Shown here: one piece after another, positions 29,903-38,254 of the stretch
Numbering within the stretch: position 1 is the stretch's first letter
Layout: the number at the start of each line of letters is the position of its first letter
Assembly: GCA_039889035.1 (NCBI GenBank)
Contig: JBDQQY010000022.1
Location: 62,001 to 126,000 of the forward strand
DNA from: Plantactinospora sp039889035
GTDB lineage: Bacteria > Actinomycetota > Actinomycetes > Mycobacteriales > Micromonosporaceae
DNA: 64,000 nt
Direction of reading: 5' to 3'
Made by a program: the position numbers and the translations under genes
The notes under the pieces: generated by a model
The model's database searches: none
Seen by the model: the letters and a program-made list of their open reading frames with translations, nothing else
What the model was told of the DNA's origin: nothing

Positions 29903-30754
29903 TCAGCCGGCGGAGGACCTGGCCGGTTCCCGGGCGGTGACCAGGTCACCGAGCCGGGCCCGCCCGCCGTCCGGCGCGGTCAGCACCCAGACACCGTCGT
30001 CCAGCAACGCCATCGTGTGCTCGACGTGGGCCGCGATCGACCCGTCGCGGCTGATCACCGTCCAGCCGTCGTCCAGCTCCACCGTCCGGGGGGACCCCAT
30101 GGTCACCATCGGCTCGATCGCCAGCGCCATCCCCGGCACCAACCGGGGGCCACGCCCGGGCCGGCCGTGGTTGAGCACGTGCGGGTCCTGGTGCATCTCG
30201 GTGCCGATGCCGTGCCCGCCGTACCCCTCGACGATGCCGTACCGGCCGGCGGCCCGGACCGCCCGCTCGATTGCGTACGAGATGTCGGTCAGCCGGCCGC
30301 GACCGCTGAGCATGCCGCGCGCCGCGGCCCGGATCCCCGCCCACATCGCGTCCTCGGCGACCTCGGCCATCCGGAGTAGTTCGGGGCGGACCTCGCCGAC
30401 CCCGACCGTGATCGCGGCGTCGCCGTGCCAGCCGTCGAGGATGGCACCGCAGTCGATCGAGATCAGGTCGCCGTCCCGGAGCACCTGGGTCGGCGCCGGG
30501 ATGGCGTGCACGATCTGCTCGTTGACCGAGGAGCAGATCGACGCCGGATAGCCGTGGTAGCCCTTGAACGAGGGCGTACCGCCGGCCTCCCGGATCACCG
30601 ACTCGGCGATCGCGTCGAGGTCGGCGGTGGAGACGCCGGGGGCCACGGCCGCACGCATCCGCTCCAGGGCCGCCGCGACGACGAGCCCGGCGGCGCGCAT
30701 CAGCTCGATCTGCTCCGGGGTCTTCAGCTGGATGTCCAGCTGGGGACGGCGCAT
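29903..30754 (-). CDS. map: Methionine aminopeptidase, type I
   Basis: 283 aa. Removes the initiator Met from new proteins. Metal ligands are in SIDCGAILDGWHGDAAIT (two Asp), GYGGHGIGTEMHQDP (His), ALAIEPMVT (Glu) and VEHTMAL (Glu). The N terminus is short, without the SH3-binding extension found in some actinobacterial paralogues. 10 bp after adk. Confidence 0.97.
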   Translation of the reverse strand: MRRPQLDIQLKTPEQIELMRAAGLVVAAALERMRAAVAPGVSTADLDAIAESVIREAGGTPSFKGYHGYPASICSSVNEQIVHAIPAPTQVLRDGDLISIDCGAILDGWHGDAAITVGVGEVRPELLRMAEVAEDAMWAGIRAAARGMLSGRGRLTDISYAIERAVRAAGRYGIVEGYGGHGIGTEMHQDPHVLNHGRPGRGPRLVPGMALAIEPMVTMGSPRTVELDDGWTVISRDGSIAAHVEHTMALLDDGVWVLTAPDGGRARLGDLVTAREPARSSAG

Positions 30755-30764
30755 GGTGCCCAGC

Positions 30765-31418
30765 CTATCCGCCGTACGACCGCAGGGCGTCGATAGCCCG
30801 GACGGTGACGTCCTCCACCGGCCCGGTGGCGTCGATGCCGACGAGCTTGCCCTGCGCGCCGTAGTAGTCGATCAGCGGCGCGGTCTTGCTGGCGTACTCG
30901 CGCAGCCGCTCGGCGATCGTCTCGGCCTTGTCGTCGTCGCGCTGGAACAGCTCCCCGCCGCAGCGGTCACAGAGCCCCTCGACCGAGGCGGGGTCGAACT
31001 CGATGTGCCAGACCTTGCCGCAGCCCCGGCAGGTACGCCGGCCGGAGAGCCGCCGGATGACCTCGTCGTCGTCGACCACCAGCTCCATCACCAGGTCGAG
31101 CGCGGTGCCGAGATCGGCCAGCAGCTTGTCCAGCGCGGCGGCCTGCGGAGTGGTCCGCGGGAAACCGTCGAGCAGGAACCCCTCGGCCGCGTCCGGTTCG
31201 GCGAGCCGATCCCGGACCATGTTGATGGTCACCTCGTCCGGCACCAGCTTGCCGGCATCCATGTAGCGCTTCGCCTCGACACCGAGTGGGGTGCCCTGCG
31301 ACACGTTGGCCCGGAAGATGTCCCCCGTCGAGATCTTGGGCACGGCGAGGTGGGCGGCGATGAACTCGGCCTGGGTCCCCTTGCCCGCCCCGGGGGGACC
31401 GACCAGAACGAGTCGCAT
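30765..31418 (-). CDS. adk: Adenylate kinase
   Basis: 217 aa. ATP + AMP to 2 ADP. P-loop GPPGAGKGT at 7-15, FLLDGFPRT near 81-89. Long-type LID with four Cys (130, 133, 150, 153), so it should bind zinc. The ATG directly abuts the secY stop (TAG then ATG, no spacing), suggesting translational coupling. Confidence 0.98.
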   Translation of the reverse strand: MRLVLVGPPGAGKGTQAEFIAAHLAVPKISTGDIFRANVSQGTPLGVEAKRYMDAGKLVPDEVTINMVRDRLAEPDAAEGFLLDGFPRTTPQAAALDKLLADLGTALDLVMELVVDDDEVIRRLSGRRTCRGCGKVWHIEFDPASVEGLCDRCGGELFQRDDDKAETIAERLREYASKTAPLIDYYGAQGKLVGIDATGPVEDVTVRAIDALRSYGG

Positions 31419-32750
31419 CTACCGCAGGAACCCTTCGTAGTTCCGCTGCATGAGCTGGCTCTCGATCTGCTTCACGGTCTCCAGCCCGACGCCGACCATG
31501 ATCAGCACCGCGGTGCCGCCGAACGGGAAGTTCTGGAACTGCTGGTTGTCCAGCCAGATGAAGAAGAAGTTCGGCAGGATCGAGATCAGGCCCAGGTAGA
31601 GCGCACCGGGGAGGGTGATCCGGCTCAGGATGAAGTCGAGGTAGTCGGCGGTCGGCTTGCCGGGCCGGATGCCCGGGACGAACCCGCCGTACTTCTTCAT
31701 GTTGTCCGCGACCTCGGTCGGATTGAACGTGATCGAGACGTAGAAGTACGTGAAGAAGATGATCAGCAGGAAGTACACGCTGATGTAGGTCGGGCTGTCC
31801 GGCTGCACGAGGTGGTTCTGCACCCAGGTCTGCCAGCCGTTGAGGTTGTTCTGGTCGAAGAACTGGAGCAGCAACGACGGCAGGTAGAGCAGCGACGAGC
31901 CGAAGATGACCGGGATGACACCCGCCTGGTTGACCTTCAGCGGGATGTAGGTGGAGGTGCCGCCGTACATCCGCCGGCCGATCATGCGCTTGGCGTACTG
32001 CACCGGGATCCGGCGCTGCGCCTGCTCGATGAAGACGACCGCGGTGATGACCACCAGGACCAGCACCAGGACCAGGCCGAACATCCCCCAGCCCTTGTTG
32101 TTCTTGATGGTCCAGCCCTCGCTGGGCAGCCGGGCGGCGATCGAGGTGAAGATCAGCACCGACATGCCGTTGCCGACGCCCCGGTCGGTGATCAGCTCGC
32201 CGAGCCACATCACCACGCCCGTACCGGCGGTCATCGTGATCACCAGCACGGTCACGGTCAGCCAGGTCGGCAGGCCGGTGCCCTCCGGGATGATCGGGAA
32301 CTCCTGGCACATTCCGTTGAAGAGCTGGCCGGAGCGGGCCAGCGCCACGAACGCCGAGGCCTGCAGGATGCCCAGGCCGAGGGTGAGGTAGCGGGTGTAC
32401 TGCGTGATCTTCGCCTGGCCGGCCTGGCCCTCCTTGCGGAGCTGCTCCAGCCGCGGGATGACCACGGTGAGCAGCTGCAGGATGATCGAGGCGGTGATGT
32501 AGGGCATGATGCCCAGCGCGAAGACCGACAGCGATAGCAGCGCGCCGCCGGAGAAGAGGTTGAGCAGGTTGAAGACGCCGTTGCCGTCACCCTCCTCCAT
32601 GGTCCGGATGCACTGCTGCACGTTGCCGTAGGAGACGCCGGGGCTGGGCAGCGTCGCGCCGAGCCGGTAGACCGCGATGATGGCTACTGTGAACAGCAGC
32701 TTCTTGCGCAGGTCAGGCGTGCGGAACGCACTGAGAAAGGCGGAGAGCAA
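31419..32750 (-). CDS. secY: Protein translocase subunit SecY
   Basis: 443 aa, about 10 TM helices. Starts with TTG 32750, 6 nt after AGGAGG (MLSAFLSAFRTPDLRKKLLF). GIMPYITASIILQLL, the cytoplasmic loop GGRRMYGG-type segment and FNPTEVADNMKKYGGFVPGI are conserved. 235 bp separate it from rplO; that gap contains a short hairpin (stem 32840-32845 / 32851-32856) and possibly a promoter. Confidence 0.98.
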   Translation of the reverse strand: MLSAFLSAFRTPDLRKKLLFTVAIIAVYRLGATLPSPGVSYGNVQQCIRTMEEGDGNGVFNLLNLFSGGALLSLSVFALGIMPYITASIILQLLTVVIPRLEQLRKEGQAGQAKITQYTRYLTLGLGILQASAFVALARSGQLFNGMCQEFPIIPEGTGLPTWLTVTVLVITMTAGTGVVMWLGELITDRGVGNGMSVLIFTSIAARLPSEGWTIKNNKGWGMFGLVLVLVLVVITAVVFIEQAQRRIPVQYAKRMIGRRMYGGTSTYIPLKVNQAGVIPVIFGSSLLYLPSLLLQFFDQNNLNGWQTWVQNHLVQPDSPTYISVYFLLIIFFTYFYVSITFNPTEVADNMKKYGGFVPGIRPGKPTADYLDFILSRITLPGALYLGLISILPNFFFIWLDNQQFQNFPFGGTAVLIMVGVGLETVKQIESQLMQRNYEGFLR

Positions 32751-32985
32751 CTTCTTCCTCCTGCGCGAGGCGGCCGCCGCGGGTGCGTGGCGGGACGGGG
32801 TGGCTGTCGGGCGATCGACCCGATACCCATAGCTGGGATCGGACTCTAACAGTCCGGCGCGCTCCCGGGCAGATCCACCCGGGGAACATTCACCGCTTCC
32901 GATGTTAACGGGACCAACGGCCCCCTAGTAGGCCGTGGCGCCCGCCAGTTGCCGTGAACTGGACGAGCGCCTCGACCGCGACGTC

Positions 32986-33429
32986 CTACAGCTCCGTCAC
33001 CGAGCCGCCGGCAGCGGTGATCTTCTCCTTGGCCGACGCACTGAACGCGTGCGCCGACACCTGGAGGGCGACCCCGCCCAGCTCCCCGGTACCGAGAACC
33101 TTCACCGGCTGGCCCTTGCGGACGGCGCCGGCCTGGACCAGCTCCTGCGGACCGACCTGGCCGCCCTCCGGGAACAACTCGGCGAGCCGGTCCAGGTTGA
33201 CCACCTGGAACACGACCTTGAACTTGTTCTTGAAGCCCTTCAGCTTCGGCAGCCGCATGTGGATGGGCATCTGCCCACCCTCGAACGCCGCCGAGATGTT
33301 CTTCCGGGCCTTGGAACCCTTGGTACCGCGACCGGCGGTCTTTCCCTTGGAACCCTCACCGCGACCCACCCGGGTCTTCTCGGTCTTGGCTCCGGGGGCC
33401 GGGCGCAGGTGATGGACCTTGATCGTCAT
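32986..33429 (-). CDS. rplO: 50S ribosomal protein L15
   Basis: 147 aa. HHLRPAPGAKTEKTRVGRGE, then the Gly/Lys-rich GKTAGRGTKGSKARKNISAA and FEGGQMPIHMRLPKLKGFKN are diagnostic. The start overlaps the rpmD stop by 1 nt (TAATG). Last gene of the spc-type block before the gap to secY. Confidence 0.98.
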   Translation of the reverse strand: MTIKVHHLRPAPGAKTEKTRVGRGEGSKGKTAGRGTKGSKARKNISAAFEGGQMPIHMRLPKLKGFKNKFKVVFQVVNLDRLAELFPEGGQVGPQELVQAGAVRKGQPVKVLGTGELGGVALQVSAHAFSASAKEKITAAGGSVTEL

Positions 33430-33611
33430 TACTCGACCTCCTCGACCTTCACGAGGTGGCTCACGGTGAAGATCATGCCCCGAATCTCGGGACGGTCCTC
33501 CTTGACCACCACGTCGTTGATCCGCTTGAGACCGAGCGACCGCAGCGACTCGCGCTGGTTGTGCTTGGTCCCGATGCCGGACCGGACCTGGGTCACCTTC
33601 AGGCGTGCCAT
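33429..33611 (-). CDS. rpmD: 50S ribosomal protein L30
   Basis: 60 aa, full length: MARLKVTQVRSGIGTKHNQR, then LRSLGLKRINDVVV. Overlaps rpsE (TGATG) and rplO (TAATG) by 1 nt each. Confidence 0.98.
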   Translation of the reverse strand: MARLKVTQVRSGIGTKHNQRESLRSLGLKRINDVVVKEDRPEIRGMIFTVSHLVKVEEVE

Positions 33612-34225
33612 CAGGCCGTCACCCCCGCCTGGGCCGCCAGCATGGCGGCCGGGGCGACGTCCTCGACCGGCAGGCCCCGACGCTTCGCGACCGCCTCCGG
33701 CGACTCCAGCCCCTTCAGGGCCGCCACCGTGGCGTGCACGATGTTGATCGGGTTGGACGAGCCGAGGCTCTTGGAGAGCACGTCGTGGATGCCCGCGCAC
33801 TCCAGCACGGCCCGGACCGGGCCACCGGCGATGACGCCCGTACCGGCGCTGGCCGGCTTGAGCAGCACCACACCGGCGGCGTCCTCACCGGTCACCGGGT
33901 GCGGGATCGAGGCACCGATCCGCGGCACCTTGAAGAAGTGCTTCTTGGCCTCCTCGACACCCTTGGCGATCGCCGCGGGCACCTCCTTGGCCTTCCCGTA
34001 GCCCACACCGACCGTGCCGTCGCCGTCGCCCACGATCACCAGGGCGGTGAAGCTGAAGCGACGACCGCCCTTCACGACCTTGGCAACCCGGTTGATGGCG
34101 ACGACCCGCTCAAGGTGCGGCGTCTTCTCGGCGGGCGCGTTTCCGCGACCGCCCTCACGGCGGTTGTCGCGGCGACCACCCTCGTTGCCACCGGACCCGC
34201 CGCCACGGCGCTGTTGACCTGGCAT
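33611..34225 (-). CDS. rpsE: 30S ribosomal protein S5
   Basis: 204 aa. A Gly/Arg-rich extension of ~38 residues precedes the conserved dsRNA-binding domain (LERVVAINRVAKVVKGGRRF). GDGDGTVGVGYGKAKEVPAA and the C-terminal SSNPINIVHATVAALKGL are typical. Residues around the spectinomycin loop (VVKGGRRFSF) look wild type. 30 bp after rplR. Confidence 0.98.
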   Translation of the reverse strand: MPGQQRRGGGSGGNEGGRRDNRREGGRGNAPAEKTPHLERVVAINRVAKVVKGGRRFSFTALVIVGDGDGTVGVGYGKAKEVPAAIAKGVEEAKKHFFKVPRIGASIPHPVTGEDAAGVVLLKPASAGTGVIAGGPVRAVLECAGIHDVLSKSLGSSNPINIVHATVAALKGLESPEAVAKRRGLPVEDVAPAAMLAAQAGVTA

Positions 34226-34255
34226 CAGCAGCCTTCCTCTCTCCTCGTGACGGGG

Positions 34256-34645
34256 TTAGAACTCGAGCCCGGCTTCGCGGGCCGCGTCGGCCAGCGCGGC
34301 GATCCGCCCCGCGTACTGGTTGCCACCGCGGTCGAAGACGACCTTGGAGACCCCGGCCGCCTTGGCCCGCTCGGCGATAAGCGCGCCAACCTTGCCGGCC
34401 AGTGCGCTCTTGTCGCCCTCGGCGCCCCGGATCGAGTCGTCCATGGTCGAGGCGTAGACCAGCGTGTGGCCCTTGCCGTCGTCCACGATCTGCGCGGTGA
34501 TGTGCCGCAGCGAGCGGGTGACCACGAGACGCGGCCGCTCGGCGGTGCCGACGACGGTCTTGCGGACCCGGAAGTGCCGACGCGCCCGCCCGATGGCGCG
34601 CTTGGCGGCGACCCCGCGGCGACGCTTGAGCAGTGTGGCGGTCAC
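34256..34645 (-). CDS. rplR: 50S ribosomal protein L18
   Basis: 129 aa. GTG start overlapping the rplF stop (GTGA). 5S rRNA-binding protein with RARRHFRVRKTVVGTAERPR, RSLRHITAQIVDD and VFDRGGNQYAGRIAALADAA. Confidence 0.98.
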   Translation of the reverse strand: MTATLLKRRRGVAAKRAIGRARRHFRVRKTVVGTAERPRLVVTRSLRHITAQIVDDGKGHTLVYASTMDDSIRGAEGDKSALAGKVGALIAERAKAAGVSKVVFDRGGNQYAGRIAALADAAREAGLEF

Positions 34646-35184
34646 TTCTTACCTGCCTTTCCGGCCTTGCGACGAATCACTTCGCCCTGGTACTTGACGC
34701 CCTTGCCCTTGTACGGCTCCGGCGGACGGATCTTCCGGATGTTGGCGGCAACCTCGCCGACCTGCTGCTTGTCGATGCCGGCCACATGGAACAGGGTGGG
34801 CCGCTCGACCGTGAAGGTGATCCCGGCCGGAGCCTTCACCTGCACCGGGTGCGAGAACCCGAGCGCGAACTCCAGGTCGCTGCCCTTGGCGGTGACCCGG
34901 TAACCGGTACCGGCGATCTCCAGGGTCTTGCGGTAGCCCTCGGTCACCCCGGTGATCATGTTCGCCACCAGCGTACGGCTCAGGCCGTGCAGCTCCTTGG
35001 CCTTGCGCTCGTCGTTCGGCCGGTTGACGTGCAGCAGGCCGTCCTCGCCCCGCTCCGCCGTGATCGGCTCGGCCAGTTTGTGCGACAGCTCGCCCTTCGG
35101 CCCCTTGACCTTGACGGTCGAGCCGTCGATGGTCACCTCGACGCCGGACGGCACCGGGATCGACTTACGTCCAATACGCGACAT
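34642..35184 (-). CDS. rplF: 50S ribosomal protein L6
   Basis: 180 aa. ATG 35184 (MSRIGRKSIPVPSGVEVTID) is the conserved start although the frame is open upstream. GTGYRVTAKGSDLEFALGFS and the C-terminal RKIRPPEPYKGKGVKYQGE are diagnostic. 16 bp after rpsH. Confidence 0.98.
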   Translation of the reverse strand: MSRIGRKSIPVPSGVEVTIDGSTVKVKGPKGELSHKLAEPITAERGEDGLLHVNRPNDERKAKELHGLSRTLVANMITGVTEGYRKTLEIAGTGYRVTAKGSDLEFALGFSHPVQVKAPAGITFTVERPTLFHVAGIDKQQVGEVAANIRKIRPPEPYKGKGVKYQGEVIRRKAGKAGKK

Positions 35185-35200
35185 TTCTCTCTGTCTCCCG

Positions 35201-35608
35201 TTACCAGACGAAGGCGAGGACTTCCCCGCCAACGCTCCGCTTGCGGGCCTGCCGGTCGGTCAGCAGCCCCTGGGACGTCGAAATGATCGCCACGCCCAGT
35301 CCACCGAGCACCCGCGGGAGCCCGTCCGACTTGGCGTACACCCGGAGGCCGGGCTTGGACACGCGCTTGATGCCGGCCAGGCTCCGCTCCCGGTTCTGGC
35401 CGTACTTAAGCTCGACGACCAGTCGCTTGCCGACGACGCCCTCCTCGGGCTCCTCGACGGCCCAGGTGGCGATGTAGCCCTCGGACTTGAGGACCTCGGC
35501 GATGTTCGCCTTGATCTTCGAGTAGGGCATCGTCACCCGGTCGTGGTACGCCTGGTTGGCGTTACGCAGACGCGTCAGCATGTCTGCGATCGGGTCGGTC
35601 ATCGTCAT
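35201..35608 (-). CDS. rpsH: 30S ribosomal protein S8
   Basis: 135 aa. MTMTDPIADMLTRLRNANQA at the start (Met3 is possible too) and STSQGLLTDRQARKRSVGGE at the end. S8 is the classical autoregulator of the spc operon in E. coli. Separated from rpsN by 154 bp that contains a hairpin. Confidence 0.98.
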   Translation of the reverse strand: MTMTDPIADMLTRLRNANQAYHDRVTMPYSKIKANIAEVLKSEGYIATWAVEEPEEGVVGKRLVVELKYGQNRERSLAGIKRVSKPGLRVYAKSDGLPRVLGGLGVAIISTSQGLLTDRQARKRSVGGEVLAFVW

Positions 35609-35714
35609 GGATCTCGTCAGCCTTTCTCGCCGGGGTTCCCGGGGCAGTGGCCCGGGCCTACGGCGTTGCGATCCTCGCCCCGGATATCGGTCGGGACGTG
35701 GCTGGGCCCAAAGC

Positions 35715-35745
35715 GGGTGGCGTCACGGTGCTCGCTCCGCCACCC
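35715..35745 (-). promoter_or_regulatory. Hairpin in the rpsN-rpsH spacer
   Basis: Perfect 8-bp stem GGGTGGCG / CGCCACCC (35715-35722 and 35738-35745) with a 15-nt loop, in a 154-bp gap that is long for this operon. It begins 17 bp after the rpsN stop. Could be an attenuator or an r-protein binding site; no direct evidence. Confidence 0.4.
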
Positions 35746-35762
35746 ACGGATGGGGCGCAGTG

Positions 35763-35948
35763 TCACCAGGAAGCCTTCGACACGCCGGGCAGCTCACCGC
35801 GGTGGGCCATCTCCCGGATGCAGACCCGGCAGAGGCCGAACTTGCGGTAGACCGCCTTCGGCCGCCCGCAACGCTGGCAGCGGGTGTACGCGCGAACCGA
35901 GAACTTCGGCTTCGCGGCGGCCTTGAGGATCAGCGCCTTCTTCGCCAT
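35763..35948 (-). CDS. rpsN: 30S ribosomal protein S14, type Z (zinc-binding)
   Basis: 61 aa, the short form. Cys24, Cys27, Cys40 and Cys43 form the zinc site (RCQRCGRP, FGLCRVCIRE); ends GELPGVSKASW. Only 1 bp separates it from the rplE stop. A long, zinc-free S14 paralogue may exist elsewhere in the genome, as in many actinobacteria. Confidence 0.98.
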   Translation of the reverse strand: MAKKALILKAAAKPKFSVRAYTRCQRCGRPKAVYRKFGLCRVCIREMAHRGELPGVSKASW

Positions 35949-35949
35949 C

Positions 35950-36516
35950 TCAGTTCTCCTTGAACGGGAAGCCCAGGAGCTTGAGCAGCGCCCGGCCCTC
36001 GTCGTCGGTCTTGGCGGTGGTCACCACCGTGATGTCCATGCCCCGTACGCGGTCGATCCGGTCCTGGTCGATCTCGTGGAACACCGACTGCTCGGTCAGG
36101 CCGAACGTGTAGTTGCCGTGCCCGTCGAGCTTGCGCCCGTCCAGACCGCGGAAGTCCCGGATCCGGGGCAGCGCGATCGAGAGCAGCCGGTCCAGGAACT
36201 CCCACATCCGGTCGCCGCGCAGGGTCACCTTGGCGCCGATCGGCATGCCCTCGCGGAGCTTGAACTGCGCGATGGACTTGCGGGCCCGGCGGACCTGCGG
36301 CTTCTGGCCGGAGATGGTGGCCAGGTCGCGTACGGCGCCGTCGATCAGCTTCGCGTCCCGGGCCGCCTCGCCGACGCCCATGTTGACGACGATCTTGACC
36401 AGGCCGGGCACCTGCATCGGGTTGCCGTACTGGAACTGCTCGCGGAGCTGGCCCACGATCTCTTCGCGGTACCGCTGCTTGAGCCGGGGCAGCGTCTTGG
36501 TCTCGGTTGCCGTCAT
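35950..36516 (-). CDS. rplE: 50S ribosomal protein L5
   Basis: 188 aa from ATG 36516, which overlaps the rplX stop (TGATG); a GTG one codon upstream overlaps it as GTGA. 5S rRNA-binding protein with NPMQVPGLVKIVVNMGVGEA, FRGLDGRKLDGHGNYTFGL and GMDITVVTTAKTDDEGRALL. Confidence 0.98.
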   Translation of the reverse strand: MTATETKTLPRLKQRYREEIVGQLREQFQYGNPMQVPGLVKIVVNMGVGEAARDAKLIDGAVRDLATISGQKPQVRRARKSIAQFKLREGMPIGAKVTLRGDRMWEFLDRLLSIALPRIRDFRGLDGRKLDGHGNYTFGLTEQSVFHEIDQDRIDRVRGMDITVVTTAKTDDEGRALLKLLGFPFKEN

Positions 36517-36830
36517 CACAGGTCCTTACCGGTGCTACGCGCGATGCGGACCTTCTGGCCACCCTCGTCGATCCGGTACCCGACCCGCGTCGGGTTGCCG
36601 TCGGAGTCCAGGACCATCACGTTCGAGACGTGGATCGCGGCCTCCTGCGTGACGATGCCGCCGGTCTTCGCACCGCGCTGGGTGGTGCGGATGCGGGTGT
36701 GCTTCTTGACCCGGTTCACGCCCTCGACCAGGACCTTGTCCTGCCGCGGGTAGGCCGCGATGACCTTGCCCTTGGCACCCTTGTCCTTGCCGGCGATGAC
36801 GATGACCGTGTCGCCCTTCTTGACCTTCAC
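36516..36830 (-). CDS. rplX: 50S ribosomal protein L24
   Basis: 104 aa. GTG start at 36830 (VKVKKGDTVIVIAGKDKGAK, a KOW motif), with GGAGG about 10 nt upstream inside the end of rplN. GVNRVKKHTR and VMVLDSDGNPTRVGYR follow. 2 bp after the rplN stop. Confidence 0.97.
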   Translation of the reverse strand: MKVKKGDTVIVIAGKDKGAKGKVIAAYPRQDKVLVEGVNRVKKHTRIRTTQRGAKTGGIVTQEAAIHVSNVMVLDSDGNPTRVGYRIDEGGQKVRIARSTGKDL

Positions 36831-36832
36831 GG

Positions 36833-37201
36833 TTACAACACCTCCGGCGCGAGCGAGATGATCTTCATGAACCGCTTGTCCCGCAGCTCGCGGCCTACCG
36901 GGCCAAAGATACGGGTACCGCGCGGGTCGCCACCATCCTTGATGATCACGGCCGCGTTCTCGTCGAATCGGATGTACGAGCCGTCCGGCCGCCGCTTCTC
37001 CTTCGCGGTGCGGACGACGACGGCCTTGACGACGTCGCCCTTCTTCACACCGGCACCGGGGATGGCGTCCTTGACCGTGGCCACGATGACGTCGCCGATG
37101 CTCGCGTAGCGCCGACCGGAGCCACCGAGTACCCGGATGCACAGGATCTCCCGGGCACCCGTGTTGTCGGCGACGCGCAGTCGCGACTCCTGCTGAATCA
37201 C
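36833..37201 (-). CDS. rplN: 50S ribosomal protein L14
   Basis: 122 aa, GTG start (GTGATTCAGCAGGAG). MIQQESRLRVADNTGAREIL and SYIRFDENAAVIIKDGGDPR are diagnostic. First gene after a structured 113-bp spacer that follows rpsQ. Confidence 0.98.
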   Translation of the reverse strand: MIQQESRLRVADNTGAREILCIRVLGGSGRRYASIGDVIVATVKDAIPGAGVKKGDVVKAVVVRTAKEKRRPDGSYIRFDENAAVIIKDGGDPRGTRIFGPVGRELRDKRFMKIISLAPEVL

Positions 37202-37225
37202 GTCTATCTCCTATGTCTGCCAGTT

Positions 37226-37282
37226 CTCAGCCGGCGGTGGATCCGGCCTGCCTTCGTCGACCGAAGTCCCGTGCCGGCTGAG
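37226..37282 (-). promoter_or_regulatory. Nested stem-loop in the rpsQ-rplN spacer
   Basis: A perfect 10-bp outer stem (CTCAGCCGGC at 37226-37235, GCCGGCTGAG at 37273-37282) encloses an inner 5-bp hairpin (CTTCG 37252-37256, CGAAG 37262-37266, loop TCGAC). It fills the only sizeable gap between rpsJ and rpsN. It could be an r-protein-responsive leader or an attenuator separating the S10 and spc blocks. Confidence 0.55.
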
Positions 37283-37314
37283 CTTGGCGGAACCCTGAGC
37301 CTGCGGTACGGCTC

Positions 37315-37593
37315 TTACTTGGCCTTCTCGAGGATCTCCACGACCCGCCACCGCTTGGTGGCGGACAGCGGACGGGTCTCCATGAGCAGCACCCGGTCGC
37401 CCACGCCGCACGCGTTCTGCTCGTCGTGCGCCTTCAGCTTGCTGGTGCGGCGCATGACCTTGCCGTACAGCGCGTGCTTGACCCGGTCCTCGACCTCGAC
37501 GACCACGGTCTTTTCCATCTTGTCGCTGACCACGAGGCCCTCGCGGACCTTGCGCTGGGCCCGCGCCTTCGCAGTGGTGGTTTCTTCGCTCAT
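37315..37593 (-). CDS. rpsQ: 30S ribosomal protein S17
   Basis: 92 aa. VREGLVVSDKMEKTVVVEVE and DRVLLMETRPLSATKRWRVV are conserved. The start overlaps rpmC (ATGA). Last gene of the S10-type block. Confidence 0.98.
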   Translation of the reverse strand: MSEETTTAKARAQRKVREGLVVSDKMEKTVVVEVEDRVKHALYGKVMRRTSKLKAHDEQNACGVGDRVLLMETRPLSATKRWRVVEILEKAK

Positions 37594-37826
37594 GATGCAG
37601 TCACCTCAGTCGGCGCGGCCGAAAGCCCAAGCTCACGCTCACGCATGATCGTGTAGATCCGGGCGATCTCCCGGCGGATGACCTGGAGCCGGCGGTTGTT
37701 GTCCAGTTGACCGGTCGCCGACTGGACGCGGAGGTTGAACAGCTCCGCCTTGGCCTCCCGGAGCCGGCTGACCAGCTCCTCCTCGGAGAGCTCACGCAGC
37801 TCGCCGGCTTTAACGCCCGCGGCCAT
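37590..37826 (-). CDS. rpmC: 50S ribosomal protein L29
   Basis: 78 aa, all helical: ELRELSEEELVSRLREAKAE and NLRVQSATGQLDNNRRLQVI. Overlaps rplP by 1 nt (TGATG). Confidence 0.98.
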   Translation of the reverse strand: MAAGVKAGELRELSEEELVSRLREAKAELFNLRVQSATGQLDNNRRLQVIRREIARIYTIMRERELGLSAAPTEVTAS

Positions 37827-38251
37827 CAGCTTTCACCCACTTCACGCGTCACAATGCGGCACTTCATCGGGAGCTTGTGGATCGCGCGACGCATCGCCTC
37901 TCGCGCGATCTGCTCGTTGGGGAAGGACATCTCGAAGAGCACCCGCCCCGGCTTGATGTTGGCCACCCACCACTCGGGCGAACCCTTACCGGAACCCATC
38001 CGGGTTTCGGCCGGCTTCTTGGTCAGGGCCTGGTCCGGGAAGACCGTGATCCAGACCTTGCCACCGCGCTTGATGTGCCGGGTCATCGCGATACGCGCCG
38101 CTTCGATCTGCCGGTTGGTCAGGTACGCGGACTCGAGCGCCTGGATTCCGAACTCGCCGAACACCACCCGGGTGCCACCCTTCGCCGCGCCATGGCGGTC
38201 GGGGTGGTGCGGCTTGCGGAAGCCCTTCGGGGGCTTGCGCGGCATCAGCAT
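37826..38251 (-). CDS. rplP: 50S ribosomal protein L16
   Basis: 141 aa. MLMPRKPPKGFRKPHHPDRH start, then FGEFGIQALESAYLTNRQIE, RHIKRGGKVWITVFPDQALT and SGKGSPEWWVANIKPGRVLF. 3 bp after the rpsC stop; Met3 is an alternative start. Confidence 0.98.
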   Translation of the reverse strand: MLMPRKPPKGFRKPHHPDRHGAAKGGTRVVFGEFGIQALESAYLTNRQIEAARIAMTRHIKRGGKVWITVFPDQALTKKPAETRMGSGKGSPEWWVANIKPGRVLFEMSFPNEQIAREAMRRAIHKLPMKCRIVTREVGES

Positions 38252-38254
38252 CTG

